Positions 17,107 to 26,951 of a DNA stretch of 64,000 bases are shown here, in pieces. Origin of the DNA: Spongilla lacustris (taxonomy: Eukaryota > Porifera > Demospongiae > Spongillida > Spongillidae). The position numbers and the translations under genes were made by a program. Position 1 is the stretch's first letter, and each line of letters opens with the position of its first letter. Location of the stretch: assembly GCA_949361645.1 (NCBI GenBank), contig OX442415.1, positions 11,818,745 through 11,882,744 of the forward strand, written 5' to 3'. The notes under the pieces are model-generated. The model was not told the origin of the DNA. It worked only from the letters and a program-made list of their open reading frames with translations, and searched no databases.

Positions 17107-18840
17107 TCAATATTGCCTGACGCCCCCAGCGGAAGATGGTGATCGATTGTCCTGTGGTGCCCCACTGCTCCCATCTCTGGCCACCTCCTGTGGTGCCCCA
17201 CTGCTCCCATCTCTGGCCACCTCCTGTGGTGCCCCACTGCTCCCATCTCTGGCCACCTCCTGTGGTGCCCCACTGCTCCCATCTCTGGCCACCTCCTGTG
17301 GTGCCCCACTGCTCCCATCTCTGGCCACCTCCTGTGGTGCCCCACTGCTCCCATCTCTGGCCACCTCCTGTGGTGCCCCACTGCTCCCATCTCTGGCCAC
17401 CTCCTGTGGTGCCCCACTGCTCCCATCTCTGGCCACCTCCTGTGGTGCCCCACTGCTCCCATCTCTGGCCACCTCCTGTGGTGCCCCACTGCTCCCATCT
17501 CTGGCTACCTCCTGTGGTGCCCCACTGCTCCCATCTCTGGCCACCTCCTGTGGTGCCCCACTGCTCCCATCTCTGGCCACCTCCTGTGGTGCCCCACTGC
17601 TCCCATCTCTGGCCACCTCCTGTGGTGCCCCACTGCTCCCATCTCTGGCCACCTCCTGTGGTGCCCCACTGCTCTCATCTCTGGCCATGTCCTGCTCATT
17701 CCTGGCACCTCCAACCACACCACATGCAGCAGCTTCAGAACGAGTGGTAACCTCATCACACCTCTGTGATGAGTGATGTGGACATTGGGGGTCCCTTGAC
17801 GCACATGAGGGCTGTCCCTCACATTGGGGGTCCTGATTAGAATTGCCAAGTTCATTCGACGCACCAACCAGGTTAGTATCTAGTCCCTCTGTACTGTGTG
17901 GTCCATGTGCATCAGGTGATCCATGTGCACCAGGTGGTCCATGTGCATCAGGTGATCGACGTGCATCAGGTGATCCATGTGCAACATGTGATCCAGGTGC
18001 ATCAGGTGATCCATGTGCAACAGGTAGTCCATGTGCATCAGGTGATCCATGTGCATCAGATCCATGTGCATCAGGTGGTCCATGTGATCCATGTACTTCA
18101 TGTGATCCAGGTGCATCAGGTGGTCCATGTGCATCAGGTGATCCATGTGCATCAGGTGATCCATGTGCATCAGGTGATCCATGTGCATCAGGTGATCCAT
18201 GTGCATCAGGTGATCCATGTGCATCAGGTGATCCATGTGCATCAGGTGATCCATGTGCATCAGGTGATCCATGTGCATCAGGTCGATCCTCATCTGTATG
18301 TGCATCATGAGATACATCATGTGGTTCAAACTTGCCTATTGGATCTACTGGAGTCCCAAGATCTTCCATTTCCAACCTTTGAGCTCTCAACTCATCTCGA
18401 ACCTTCATCAGCAGTTTCCCCAAGTGATTCTGACCACGCCCATCTCCTCCATCTCCCCAGAAGCTGTCCCTGGTGGTGTGCTCAATCAGCTGTCTGTCTC
18501 CTGTCTTCACCAACATGTCCCTCAGGTTGCTGTGTTGGGAGAACTTGGCCTGAAGGGCCTTGTGCATCACGTGCAGTTTGACCTGTTCCCAGTCGCTCCG
18601 CAACCATCGGGACACTTGTGGTTGTCGGGAGAGGTCAAACGCGTCTCGTGGCCTGGGTAAGTTCCGTACCTGCTCCACGTACGGCGTTCCGACGAACTTC
18701 TGTGCCTGGAAGTAGTGCTCTGATGTCGGCCATGTTTTCCCGTCGAGCAGGATCGGAAACTCAGCAAAGTTAGTGAACTCAAAGTAAGGTTCACCTCTGT
18801 GATAAAATCTGATGTCATCACATGACCTACCTGAATGCAT
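17107..18840 (-). CDS. NADAR-domain protein 1 with long tandem-repeat tail
   Basis: One long open frame encoding a complete NADAR (YbiA-like) domain in the first 160 residues: FYHRGEPYFEFTNF, the SEHYFQAQKFVGTPY block, the KALQAKF helix, LIEHTTRDSFWGDGGDG and GQNHLGKLLM. NADAR proteins bind NAD/ADP-ribose-type ligands, and some remove ADP-ribose from guanine. The tail first carries about 20 units of a six-residue Asp-Ala-His-Gly-Ser-Pro repeat (DNA 17895-18290), then a linker with several Cys/His, then about 15 copies of a 12-residue ARDGSSGAPQEV unit (DNA 17148-17690). The start is uncertain. The frame is open to an ATG at 18894. The ATG at 18840 lies beside a CAG that could instead be a phase-1 acceptor for an unseen upstream exon, as in the NADAR gene at 53.4 kb. 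The domain is nearly identical to that at 47661-48100. Confidence 0.88.
   Translation of the reverse strand: MHSGRSCDDIRFYHRGEPYFEFTNFAEFPILLDGKTWPTSEHYFQAQKFVGTPYVEQVRNLPRPRDAFDLSRQPQVSRWLRSDWEQVKLHVMHKALQAKFSQHSNLRDMLVKTGDRQLIEHTTRDSFWGDGGDGRGQNHLGKLLMKVRDELRAQRLEMEDLGTPVDPIGKFEPHDVSHDAHTDEDRPDAHGSPDAHGSPDAHGSPDAHGSPDAHGSPDAHGSPDAHGSPDAHGSPDAHGPPDAPGSHEVHGSHGPPDAHGSDAHGSPDAHGLPVAHGSPDAPGSHVAHGSPDARRSPDAHGPPGAHGSPDAHGPHSTEGLDTNLVGASNELGNSNQDPQCEGQPSCASRDPQCPHHSSQRCDEVTTRSEAAACGVVGGARNEQDMARDESSGAPQEVARDGSSGAPQEVARDGSSGAPQEVARDGSSGAPQEVARDGSSGAPQEVARDGSSGAPQEVARDGSSGAPQEVARDGSSGAPQEVARDGSSGAPQEVARDGSSGAPQEVARDGSSGAPQEVARDGSSGAPQEVARDGSSGAPQEVARDGSSGAPQEVARDGSSGAPQDNRSPSSAGGVRQY
17148..17690. 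repeat. 36-bp coding minisatellite, about 15 copies
   Basis: Near-identical 36-bp units encode the ARDGSSGAPQEV repeat of NADAR protein 1. All three frames on the opposite strand are open, which explains the long antisense frames. Confidence 0.93.
17895..18290. repeat. 18-bp coding minisatellite (Asp-Ala-His-Gly-Ser-Pro)
   Basis: Tandem 'ggtgatccatgtgcatca' units encode the acidic/histidine hexapeptide repeat of NADAR protein 1. Copies in the distal third are diverged; the nine proximal ones are nearly identical. Confidence 0.9.
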
Positions 18841-19954
18841 GGCAAATACATTATATAAAGAATATTTAACCACCCCATCTTGACTGCATATCATAGTGTA
18901 CTGCTACCATGCAATAAGGATACGTACACCCACCCCACATCCACACACCCCACATCCACACACCCACATCCACACACCCCACATACACACACCCACATAC
19001 ACACACCCCACATCCACACACCTACATACACACACCCCACATACACACACCCACATACACACACCCCACATCCACACACCCACATACACACACCCCACAT
19101 CCACACACCTACATACACACACCCCACATACACACACCTACATACACACACCCACATACACACACCTACATACACCCACCACCATATAAACACTCACACA
19201 CATTATATTAAATATTAAAATGGATATTATGACTGTCGAAGATAGCTGGTATTTGCATTTACTTTAGAATATAGTTGTGTATACTATAATGGCTCTGCTG
19301 CCCTCTGAGTTGGTAGGCACCATGAAGTCTGGTGGTGGCGGTGGTGGCGGTGGTGGTTTGAAAGGGAGCTTTAACATAGGGCAATGTATGAGCAGTGCAC
19401 AAGAGCACTCTCACACTGATGATATACCCCTCGCCCCTCACCCCTCACCCCTCGCTCCTCACCCCTAAGTCCACAGCATACTTTGAACTCACTGGCAAAG
19501 GGAGGGGGAAGGAGGGGTGAAGGAGGGGGGGGGGGATTAGTCTCGTACCCAGCCACACCATGATGCAGGTGAGTATCACTGTAAACAGTATTATAGCTAT
19601 GTTACATATAAATAATCCGCCCAACATTTATTTGCTGTCTCTGCAGATTTACGTTATGAAGAAGGCCTGTGCAGGATAATGTTCAAAAATAAGCCAGTCC
19701 CACTATCCCCTACTAGCCCCACCCACCCCCCACTAGCTACACCCACACACCCACTAGCCACACACCCTCCCCCACTAGCCCTGATCTACATGTACAATAC
19801 ATAAACGTGAATAGCGTTGTTCACTGTTATTTTAGGGTGGCAGAACCAATGAGCTGCTGCAGGTCCAACAGAAGCCAGGCTATAATCTTACCACCCAATT
19901 TTATGATCAATTATTTTCACTCTGCATCAGTGCATGATAGCAGCAAACATGGCT

Positions 19955-20512
19955 GCTCCAGTACAGCACACACATGGCTGGTCCAGTACAGCACACACAT
20001 GGCTGGTCCAGTACAGCACACATGGCTGGTCCAGTACAGCACACACATGGCTGGTCCAGTACAGCACACATGGCTGGTCCAGTACAGCACACATGGCTGG
20101 TCCAGTACAGCACACACATGGCTGGTCCAGTACAGCACACACATGGCTGGTCCAGTACAGCACACACATGGCTGGTCCAGTACAGCACACACAAAGCTGG
20201 TCCAGTACAGCACACCCATAGCCGGTCCAGTACAGCACACACATGGCTGGTCCAGTACAGCACATCCATAGCTGCTCCAGTACAGCACACCCATAGCCGG
20301 TCCAGTACAGCACACACATGGCTGGTCCAGTACAGCACACACATGGCTGGTCCAGTACAGCACACACATGGCTGGTCCAGTACAGCACACATGGCTGGTC
20401 CAGTACAGCACACACATGGCTGGTCCAGTACAGCACACATAGCTGGTCCAGTACAGCACACACATGGCTGGTCCAGTACAGCACACATAGCTGGTCCAGT
20501 ACAGCACACACA
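19955..20512. repeat. 24-26 bp minisatellite GGTCCAGTACAGCACACA(CATGGCT)
   Basis: About 22 copies with two unit lengths (with or without one CA). Some copies differ by two or three bases. All frames are open on both strands; no start, splice or domain context supports coding. Confidence 0.9.
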
Positions 20513-20639
20513 TGGATCATGGAAGCCGCTCAAAAGGAATAAATAATGGTAGACTGTGCGTGTGTATGGTGTGTGCCACTTGGCCCATGGCCTGGCCTGT
20601 TGGAGTGACTGCGCCCCTATTTAGTTTACTTGAGTGGCT

Positions 20640-20945
20640 CTGCTGGAGTGACACCAGAGTACATCGGCATGGTTACACCAGAGTACATCGGCATGGTTAC
20701 ACCAGAGTACATCGGCATGGTTACACCAGAGTACATCGGCATGGTTACACCAGAGTACATCGGCATGGCTACACCAGAGTACATCGGCATGGTTACACCA
20801 GAGTACATCGGCATGGTTACACCAGGGTACATCGGCATGGTTACACCAGAGTACATCAGCATGGTTATACCAGAGTACATCGGCATAGTTACACCAGAGT
20901 ACATCAGCATGGTTACACCAGAGTACATCGGCATGGTTACACGGG
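20640..20945. repeat. 24-bp minisatellite GAGTACATCGGCATGGTTAC(ACCA)
   Basis: About 13 near-identical units in head-to-tail array, without unique spacers. It is open in several frames by virtue of the 24-bp period only. Confidence 0.92.
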
Positions 20946-21667
20946 GGACAAGCACACGTACACACAGCCTGCCTTAAATTGCTTTCAAGCAGCTTCCACG
21001 CCATGAGCTATAACACATGTGTGATGTTAAAGCCACTCAGATAACAGTGATGCAAGCAAGTTTGTTTTCTTTCATTATACTTGTAGAGTGGGGGGGGGGG
21101 GGGGGGGGGGGGGGAGGGGGCTGGCTCATTGATGAATAATCAATCCACTATAACTGTGTCATGATGGGCTGGTATATGGGGGGACTCCAGTGATACTGTG
21201 TCATGATGGGCTGGTATATGGGGGGACTTCAGTGATACTGCCCATCCTGGGCTTGTGAAACAAAAACCGGGATCAGAGGCTGGGAATCAATTGATTCGGC
21301 TGGACGTTTCAAAACTTTTCCCTGTGTCAGTATTGGTGTATAAATAGTAACTATGTCATAATGAAATGTATGGAAATGTTTTTAATAATAAGGAGAGAAA
21401 CCATGAACCATTTTCTGGGGGGCTGGGAACCATTAAAAAACTACATCCCGGATGGGAAAGCAATCAATCCCACGGCGAAATTAGTGGAACAAAAAAAATA
21501 ACAGCATCAGCACGTTTCAAACCTTTTCCTGGGAATCGCTGTGAATGGGGAGGGGCCGAGTAGGTATATGGATCATGGAGAGGTGCAGCACTATCCCCAG
21601 ATGATACCAGATATGCTCAGCACAGCTTGTTAAGTGAACGTACTGCACTTAGATACCCCTCCCCCTT

Positions 21668-21698
<31 letters not shown>

Positions 21699-23689
21699 AA
21701 AAAAACAACAGACAGAAAGGTGTATGCCAACGGACGCACTCACCAGCTGACGTCACGAACCATCTGCTGAAGAAGTTCAGCATCCTTGAGAGGCTATGCC
21801 TTCGCTCTATTACAACGTTTGGGTGTACTATCGCGTATCGCAATTCGCAAAGCTTAAGAATGGAACGATACACATCACAGTTGTCTTGTCCCCAGACCCA
21901 ATGTTAATGAGATGATTAGTAGGGTTTATTTTCCTGCATGTGATATTATGCCACAAAAAAATGTATTTATCCAGCCGGTCGAGTAAGTGACTTAATTCAT
22001 GCATGATTTCTTTTCTTTTGTATAACTCATGCCGTGGAGCAAGCCCTTTCTAAAGTTACAGACGAGGCTAAGGTAGCTAGACACTTCCTTATTCTTATTC
22101 CATTTTGGCAACACTCTATTCATGTACAAGTATACCGGTATATGTACAAAAGTACAGTGTCTCTTCCCCCCCCCCCCCCCCCCCCCCCCCCCCGGAGCCG
22201 GCCTCCCCATCTCCCGCGCCCTATATATATCATGTGTTTGTTCTTGTGTCGCCACCACCACAACCAGGGCCGTAGCAGCCAGTCCGGCCGGTCAGGCCAT
22301 GGCCGGACCAGTTTTTTACCCGAACGAAAAATTATTAATCGATCTTATGCATAACGCCGCGTACGCGTACCGCGTACCGGGACGGTCGCGTCAATCATAC
22401 TTTAACTAACATTTTTGTGGGTCGCCGGCGGCGTGAAATTTGTGAGTCTTTGTTTTGTAATAGTATATAAACTGCCAGACTGCGCAGAGTTATATTCAGC
22501 TGTTGGAAGAGTATGCAGAGCCTTCTGGCTTCCACCAAGACTGGTGAAGAGAGCCTTTAACCATATAGGCTACAAAGTAGTCTTGGTTGCATTACGAGAC
22601 TGAGTGTTCTGCTTTAGTCTTTACCTGTATATTAGCACTGCATGATTTTCGTTAGCCTGCTACCAAAGCTATTAGTGAGCGCATGCAGTGCTTCAGTCAG
22701 TTCTGAGAGGACTGAAAGCATACCTCGATTCATTCCAGTATACATGTATATGTCGAAGTGATGCTCTGTCCATTGCTCCATGCTTCAACGAGTTCGTCAG
22801 ATTTGAAACTGAGATGATGTGCAATTTACTGTATATAGTTCTCGCATTTACACACTGATCAGATCTGTTTTCATCAATTCGCAATAGCATAGTCATGCAT
22901 ATTATTTGTACAAAACAAAACCAAAAAAAAAAAGCTGGGGCTCCGCACCAGACCCCGCCCCTACTTACATATGCATTAGCCGGACCACTTTTTCTTTCGT
23001 TCCTACGGCCCTGACAACGCAGCTTCAACTTGCATGAAAATTGTGTGGTTATTGATAAATAATTGCTCGATGAATATACTTAAAATATCGCGATACAATA
23101 TCGCGATATTTTACTCATATCGCGATATATCGCGATATAGGCGATATCGGCTAAAGACCATATCACGGCAGCACTGGGGAACAGGTACTAGGTCATCACA
23201 GTAGGCGGAGCCACCGGCTAGAACTCTTTGAAGTTACTTTCATGGTCACATGCACATGAGTCATGACGCACGTGTGAACTTTATTTGCGTTAATAATGTG
23301 CTCCACATAGGTGCACGGAATACCCTTGGTACTTTTTGTTTACTGTGTTAGAGCACAATATATTCGAATATAAATATTCATACTGGCAGCCCTGGTGTTC
23401 ACAAGCTATCTTACGACTAAACTCTCTTGCATACGTACACGTGAATACGTATACACGAGGCCTGAATGGATGCAATACTGAAACCTCCCACCTGCATAAC
23501 GTCCATGTGAATATGGGGGACATGTAACACGTGTATAAAGACGTATTAAAAGACCAATGGATTATGCTTTGTCTTCATATAATCTCAAAATCCAGGTCAC
23601 GATTTAATACGATGACGTTAGGTGATTCACTTAGATCAGAGATAATATACTGTACCGTCATGTGCACCAACAATTAACCGAAATACGTC

Positions 23690-23775
23690 GGGCGACACGG
23701 GATGAAGGACGTGCAGGCAGGGCGAGATGCGAGGGAAGTGCAACAAGTGCGAGTGCGAGTGCAAGGAGTCCGGAC
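23690..23775 (+). pseudogene. Decayed copy of the zinc N-module first exon
   Basis: The stretch reads 'gggcgacacgggatgaaggacgtgcagg' and on to 'aagtgcaacaagtgcgagtg', matching the first exon of the zinc-module gene at 26952 from its upstream flank to the first cysteines. A 4-bp insertion after the fifth codon and a 6-bp repeat break the frame, and similarity ends near 23775. Upstream flank similarity ('caattaaccgaa') is also kept, so a genomic segment was duplicated rather than a processed transcript. Confidence 0.7.
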
Positions 23776-24052
23776 CGAGCCGTACATGCAAATGGAGAAC
23801 TAAACGTGATGCAGTGGTATATTCCTTTCTGGAGCAATTATGGTTGCAACTGAGCAGATGTACAGATCTAGTTGTTTGATGTGTTGCGTGTGAGAAATGC
23901 TAAATTAGCGTAAATATGAATGAAGGAGTTCACAGCAAAAAAAACAATTATTGATTCATGCACAATTGATTTCACAGTAAAATCAATCGCAAATCAAGTG
24001 CACTTGATTTTGCTGTGAAATCATGCGTTGATTTAACATTTGATTAAAAATC

Positions 24053-24342
24053 AACAAGATATAAAAAACATTCTCTCTGAGAAAGTTGGTGGTATATAGG
24101 ATTTGAAGGCAATGGTGGTGTAAAAAGGAAGGGAACAAGGGAGCAACGATGATACGAATTTTTTTAACAGTCCTATATTTATCACTTTTGTAGTACGTAC
24201 ATTTTACGTTGCTAAATATAGGACTGTTAAAAAAAATTCGTATCATCGTTGCTCCCTTGTTCCCTTCCTTTTTACACCACCATTGCCTTCAAATCCTATA
24301 TACCACCAAATTTCTCAGAGAGAATGTTTTTTATATCTTGTT
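24053..24342. mobile_element. MITE with about 129-bp nearly perfect inverted arms
   Basis: The left arm 24053-24181 and right arm 24213-24342 are inverted copies with very few mismatches, around a 31-bp centre. The outer ends read AACAAGATATAAAAAACATT and its complement. A 60-bp fragment of the arm recurs at 59453-59513. Such high arm identity suggests a young insertion or hairpin gene conversion. Confidence 0.85.
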
Positions 24343-24979
24343 CCCTTCATTTTTTAAAAATTGGGTTGCCTTAATATAACCAGGTACCAGTATGACATTG
24401 TGTACCGCCCTCTAGTACAGGCAAGTGCATTCATCAGAACCTGTACTTGTATGTACATTTATGTCACTCAGAAATGTGATAGACACATGTTTGGGTGAGG
24501 GGCCATTAGTGGTAGAGAGAAAAGGATCAGCCATTTATACCAGCTGTACAGAATCACCCACCAAAATGCTATGCATACTGATGTCCAGCTGTAGCAACAC
24601 TGAACATGTCACTGCCTAGCAACATCATGTTTTGTGGTTTGTTTCTGACTAAATGGAAGCAAACATCAAACTTATAAACTCCTGGGGTTACCTTCTTTGT
24701 GATTTTATTCAATTGCCATTGAGGATAGGTCCCCCATATATGCCTCAGACATATATGTATTATCCACTCAAGGTGGAGGGTATCATGAGGCCCAATCTCA
24801 CTCATTGTCGCCTATTTTAGGCAAGTGAATCTGCTTGGACAATCATCTGATAACACACCTACCATTGAGGTCTACTGGTGCCCATGCTGTTTTGTGTGAT
24901 TGTAAGAGGTATGGTAGAAATAGGGTTCTGAGGCAGCACTATGATGCCTTACCCCAGCTAAAATATCATTTTCTGATAA

Positions 24980-25265
24980 TTTTATTGCATTAATAGCATG
25001 AACATCTTTTAACAATCCCCCTGCTTTTGTTCTTCGAATGTTCAGTGCCTTAGCATCTGCACTAACTTTGCTAACAGCAGCATTGCAGATCTAGTGGTAA
25101 CCTTTTGTGCTAACCATGGATGGGTCTGGCAAAAGGCATCATTTAACTCATCTAGCAATGTCCTATTGCTTAGAATAGCCTTTTCAAGGCGACCTTTATA
25201 CTCCATTAGAACACTATCATTGGGTTCATATACAGGGAATAGCTAAAATGATTTAAGGAGACGGA
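24980..25265 (-). pseudogene. Possible broken coding remnant, unidentified
   Basis: The minus strand shows protein-like reading in two adjacent frames. From 25250 downward it reads YEPNDSVLMEYKGRLEKAIL and continues as a hydrophilic helix. A second frame then continues with KVSADAKALNIRRTKAGGLL. The break falls near 25085. Composition suggests a coiled-coil segment of a once-coding sequence, perhaps from a mobile element. I do not recognise the family. Confidence 0.25.
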
Positions 25266-25783
25266 AGCATGCAGTCAATACTGAAATTTACTTACTTTGA
25301 CACTGGTAATACATGTAGAAGTCACATAATAATGTCGACCCCATGTCATGCATTATGGGTGACATTAAAAGTGGCTTGAACTGTATTGCAAGCATAATAA
25401 ACATCTTACATCAATAATATGAATACTGTGTAGCAACACCCATTATGCAGCATGACAAAACTGATCCAGCTGTACATGTCATCACCTAGCAACACAATGT
25501 GTAAAGCACTTTTCCAATTGCTCTAGACTAAAAGAAGCGCGCCAAACCATAATATTCCATGCACAACTCACCTTTTGGCGGGTAGTTGTATTTCCGTTGT
25601 AGCGTGCTGTCTCCGCCTCACGCTTTAATACGCTTACGCTGCGCCCTTTTCGCTGAACGCGCAGCAGAAGAGTTTCTCCAATATAGACTCCTTTGCGAAG
25701 CCCAACTGGTTTATCGATTCGCCTGAATCTTTAGCCTCTTAAAAGCTCGAATCTTGTCAGAATTTGGCGCCGCCTCTTATAAG

Positions 25784-25978
25784 CACAGGAAAAACTTTCG
25801 GATTCCCAGCCTGGTTTTTGTTCGATGATCACAGGTTGATAACGACTAAATCAACTATTGAGGTCGACCGAGTCAACTGTGAATTTCGTTAATAACCTAT
25901 CAACCTGGGATTTCTCTTCTATCAACCTGGGATCAACGAACAAAAACCAAGGCCGGGAATCCGAAAGTTTTTCCTGTG
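25784..25978. mobile_element. Hairpin MITE with CACAGGAAAAACTTTCGG ends
   Basis: The ends CACAGGAAAAACTTTCGGAT and its complement flank a 195-bp element whose arms extend about 60 bp (both include 'ggtttttgttcg' and 'atcaacctg'). Degenerate pieces resembling the same element (xxxAACTTTTCCCTGTG) occur near 21320 and 21525. Confidence 0.75.
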
Positions 25979-26951
25979 AAGCTCAGATAAACTGATTTGC
26001 TCTGTACATATCACGAGCAGACGCCCGCCTTTATTCAGCATCAGCATCGAACCGAACTCGGGAGGACTCTAACTCATAGTCTCGATTTAGGACGTATTCC
26101 ACTTGTCCCTTTTTTTTCTACTCTTTCGTTCCCGTGAAGGCATTTTGACAACGCCAGTAATGGTACCATAAATGTCTAATTATACGTATGGGTATTGTCA
26201 TGGGAACGCTTGTGTACTCGGACGTATTTATTGCTTCATACCAAACATGTATATCTGACATCAAGGGGCAGTCGGTAGGATTTTTCTAGATATTTTGGTG
26301 TAACTGGCGCTCTTTAAAACTTTTCCTATCTCGAGTTATACTCACCCATAAAGACGACGACGATGATTATGGACAAATTACGGTCTGGGAACGAGAACTA
26401 CGACCTTTTTTGCTCTCTTAAAGTAAACGGTTTGGCGACTTGAACAAAACATGAAAATGATCGTCTTTCCATTGTGGCTCGATAGCAATAAAGAGCTTCA
26501 CTATCCGTTTCTCGGTTCGTGAGTTATACGCGGATCGCGGTTTTTTAATGATTTCATGATACGGCACAAATCCTATATGAGAGTAACTGCCGTAACTCTC
26601 GATAATTGATTAAAAATCAATAATTGATTCAATGCGTTTTTTTTTGCTGTGGTTACATTGACGTCGCGCGTCTAGTTACGTACTACATCATATGTTTGTT
26701 GCTATTTATGTATAAGACATGTACCACGTGAGCGTATGGGTGTATATTTATAGCAACATAACACCATTAGTGATGTAAGACCGCGTAACGTCAAATCGTT
26801 TCGCTTCAATAACTTATAGCGCGTCAGCAGGGAAAAACCCATGGAAAACCCCTACTTCATGTGTCGCAATCAGACAGTTACCGTAAAGTATTTTGTAACA
26901 ATTAACCGAATAATTTCATATCAGTTTGTGTGCAATATCGGGCGACACGGG

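Larger units (their letters stand above)
18900..26951. other. 8-kb gene-poor region of satellites and MITE-like elements
   Basis: No intact gene is supported. Contents in order: (ACACCCACAT)n at 18930-19180, a 24-26 bp minisatellite (19955-20512), a 24-bp minisatellite (20640-20945), long G and C homopolymers (21091, 21671, 22168), a TATCGCGATA palindrome cluster (23080-23150), a decayed zinc-module exon (23690-23775), a hairpin near 23950-24025, a perfect-arm MITE (24053-24342), a possible broken coding remnant (24980-25265, minus) and a hairpin MITE (25784-25978). Confidence 0.6.

Noticed and set aside
17013..18581. Antisense and alternative-frame proteins over the 36-bp and 18-bp arrays
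   Set aside because: They are shadows of the NADAR protein 1 tail produced by repeat periods divisible by three.
19907..20546. Cysteine-rich or Trp/Ser-rich proteins of about 200 residues
   Set aside because: Three antisense frames are equally open because of the minisatellite; no start, splice or domain context.
20640..20945. CRISPR-like regular array
   Set aside because: The 24-bp units are contiguous with no unique spacers, and the host is eukaryotic. It is a minisatellite.
26841..26951. N-terminal extension of the zinc-module protein by 37 residues
   Set aside because: Paralogous first exons begin at the MKD/MQD motif, and the extension has no similarity to any of them.
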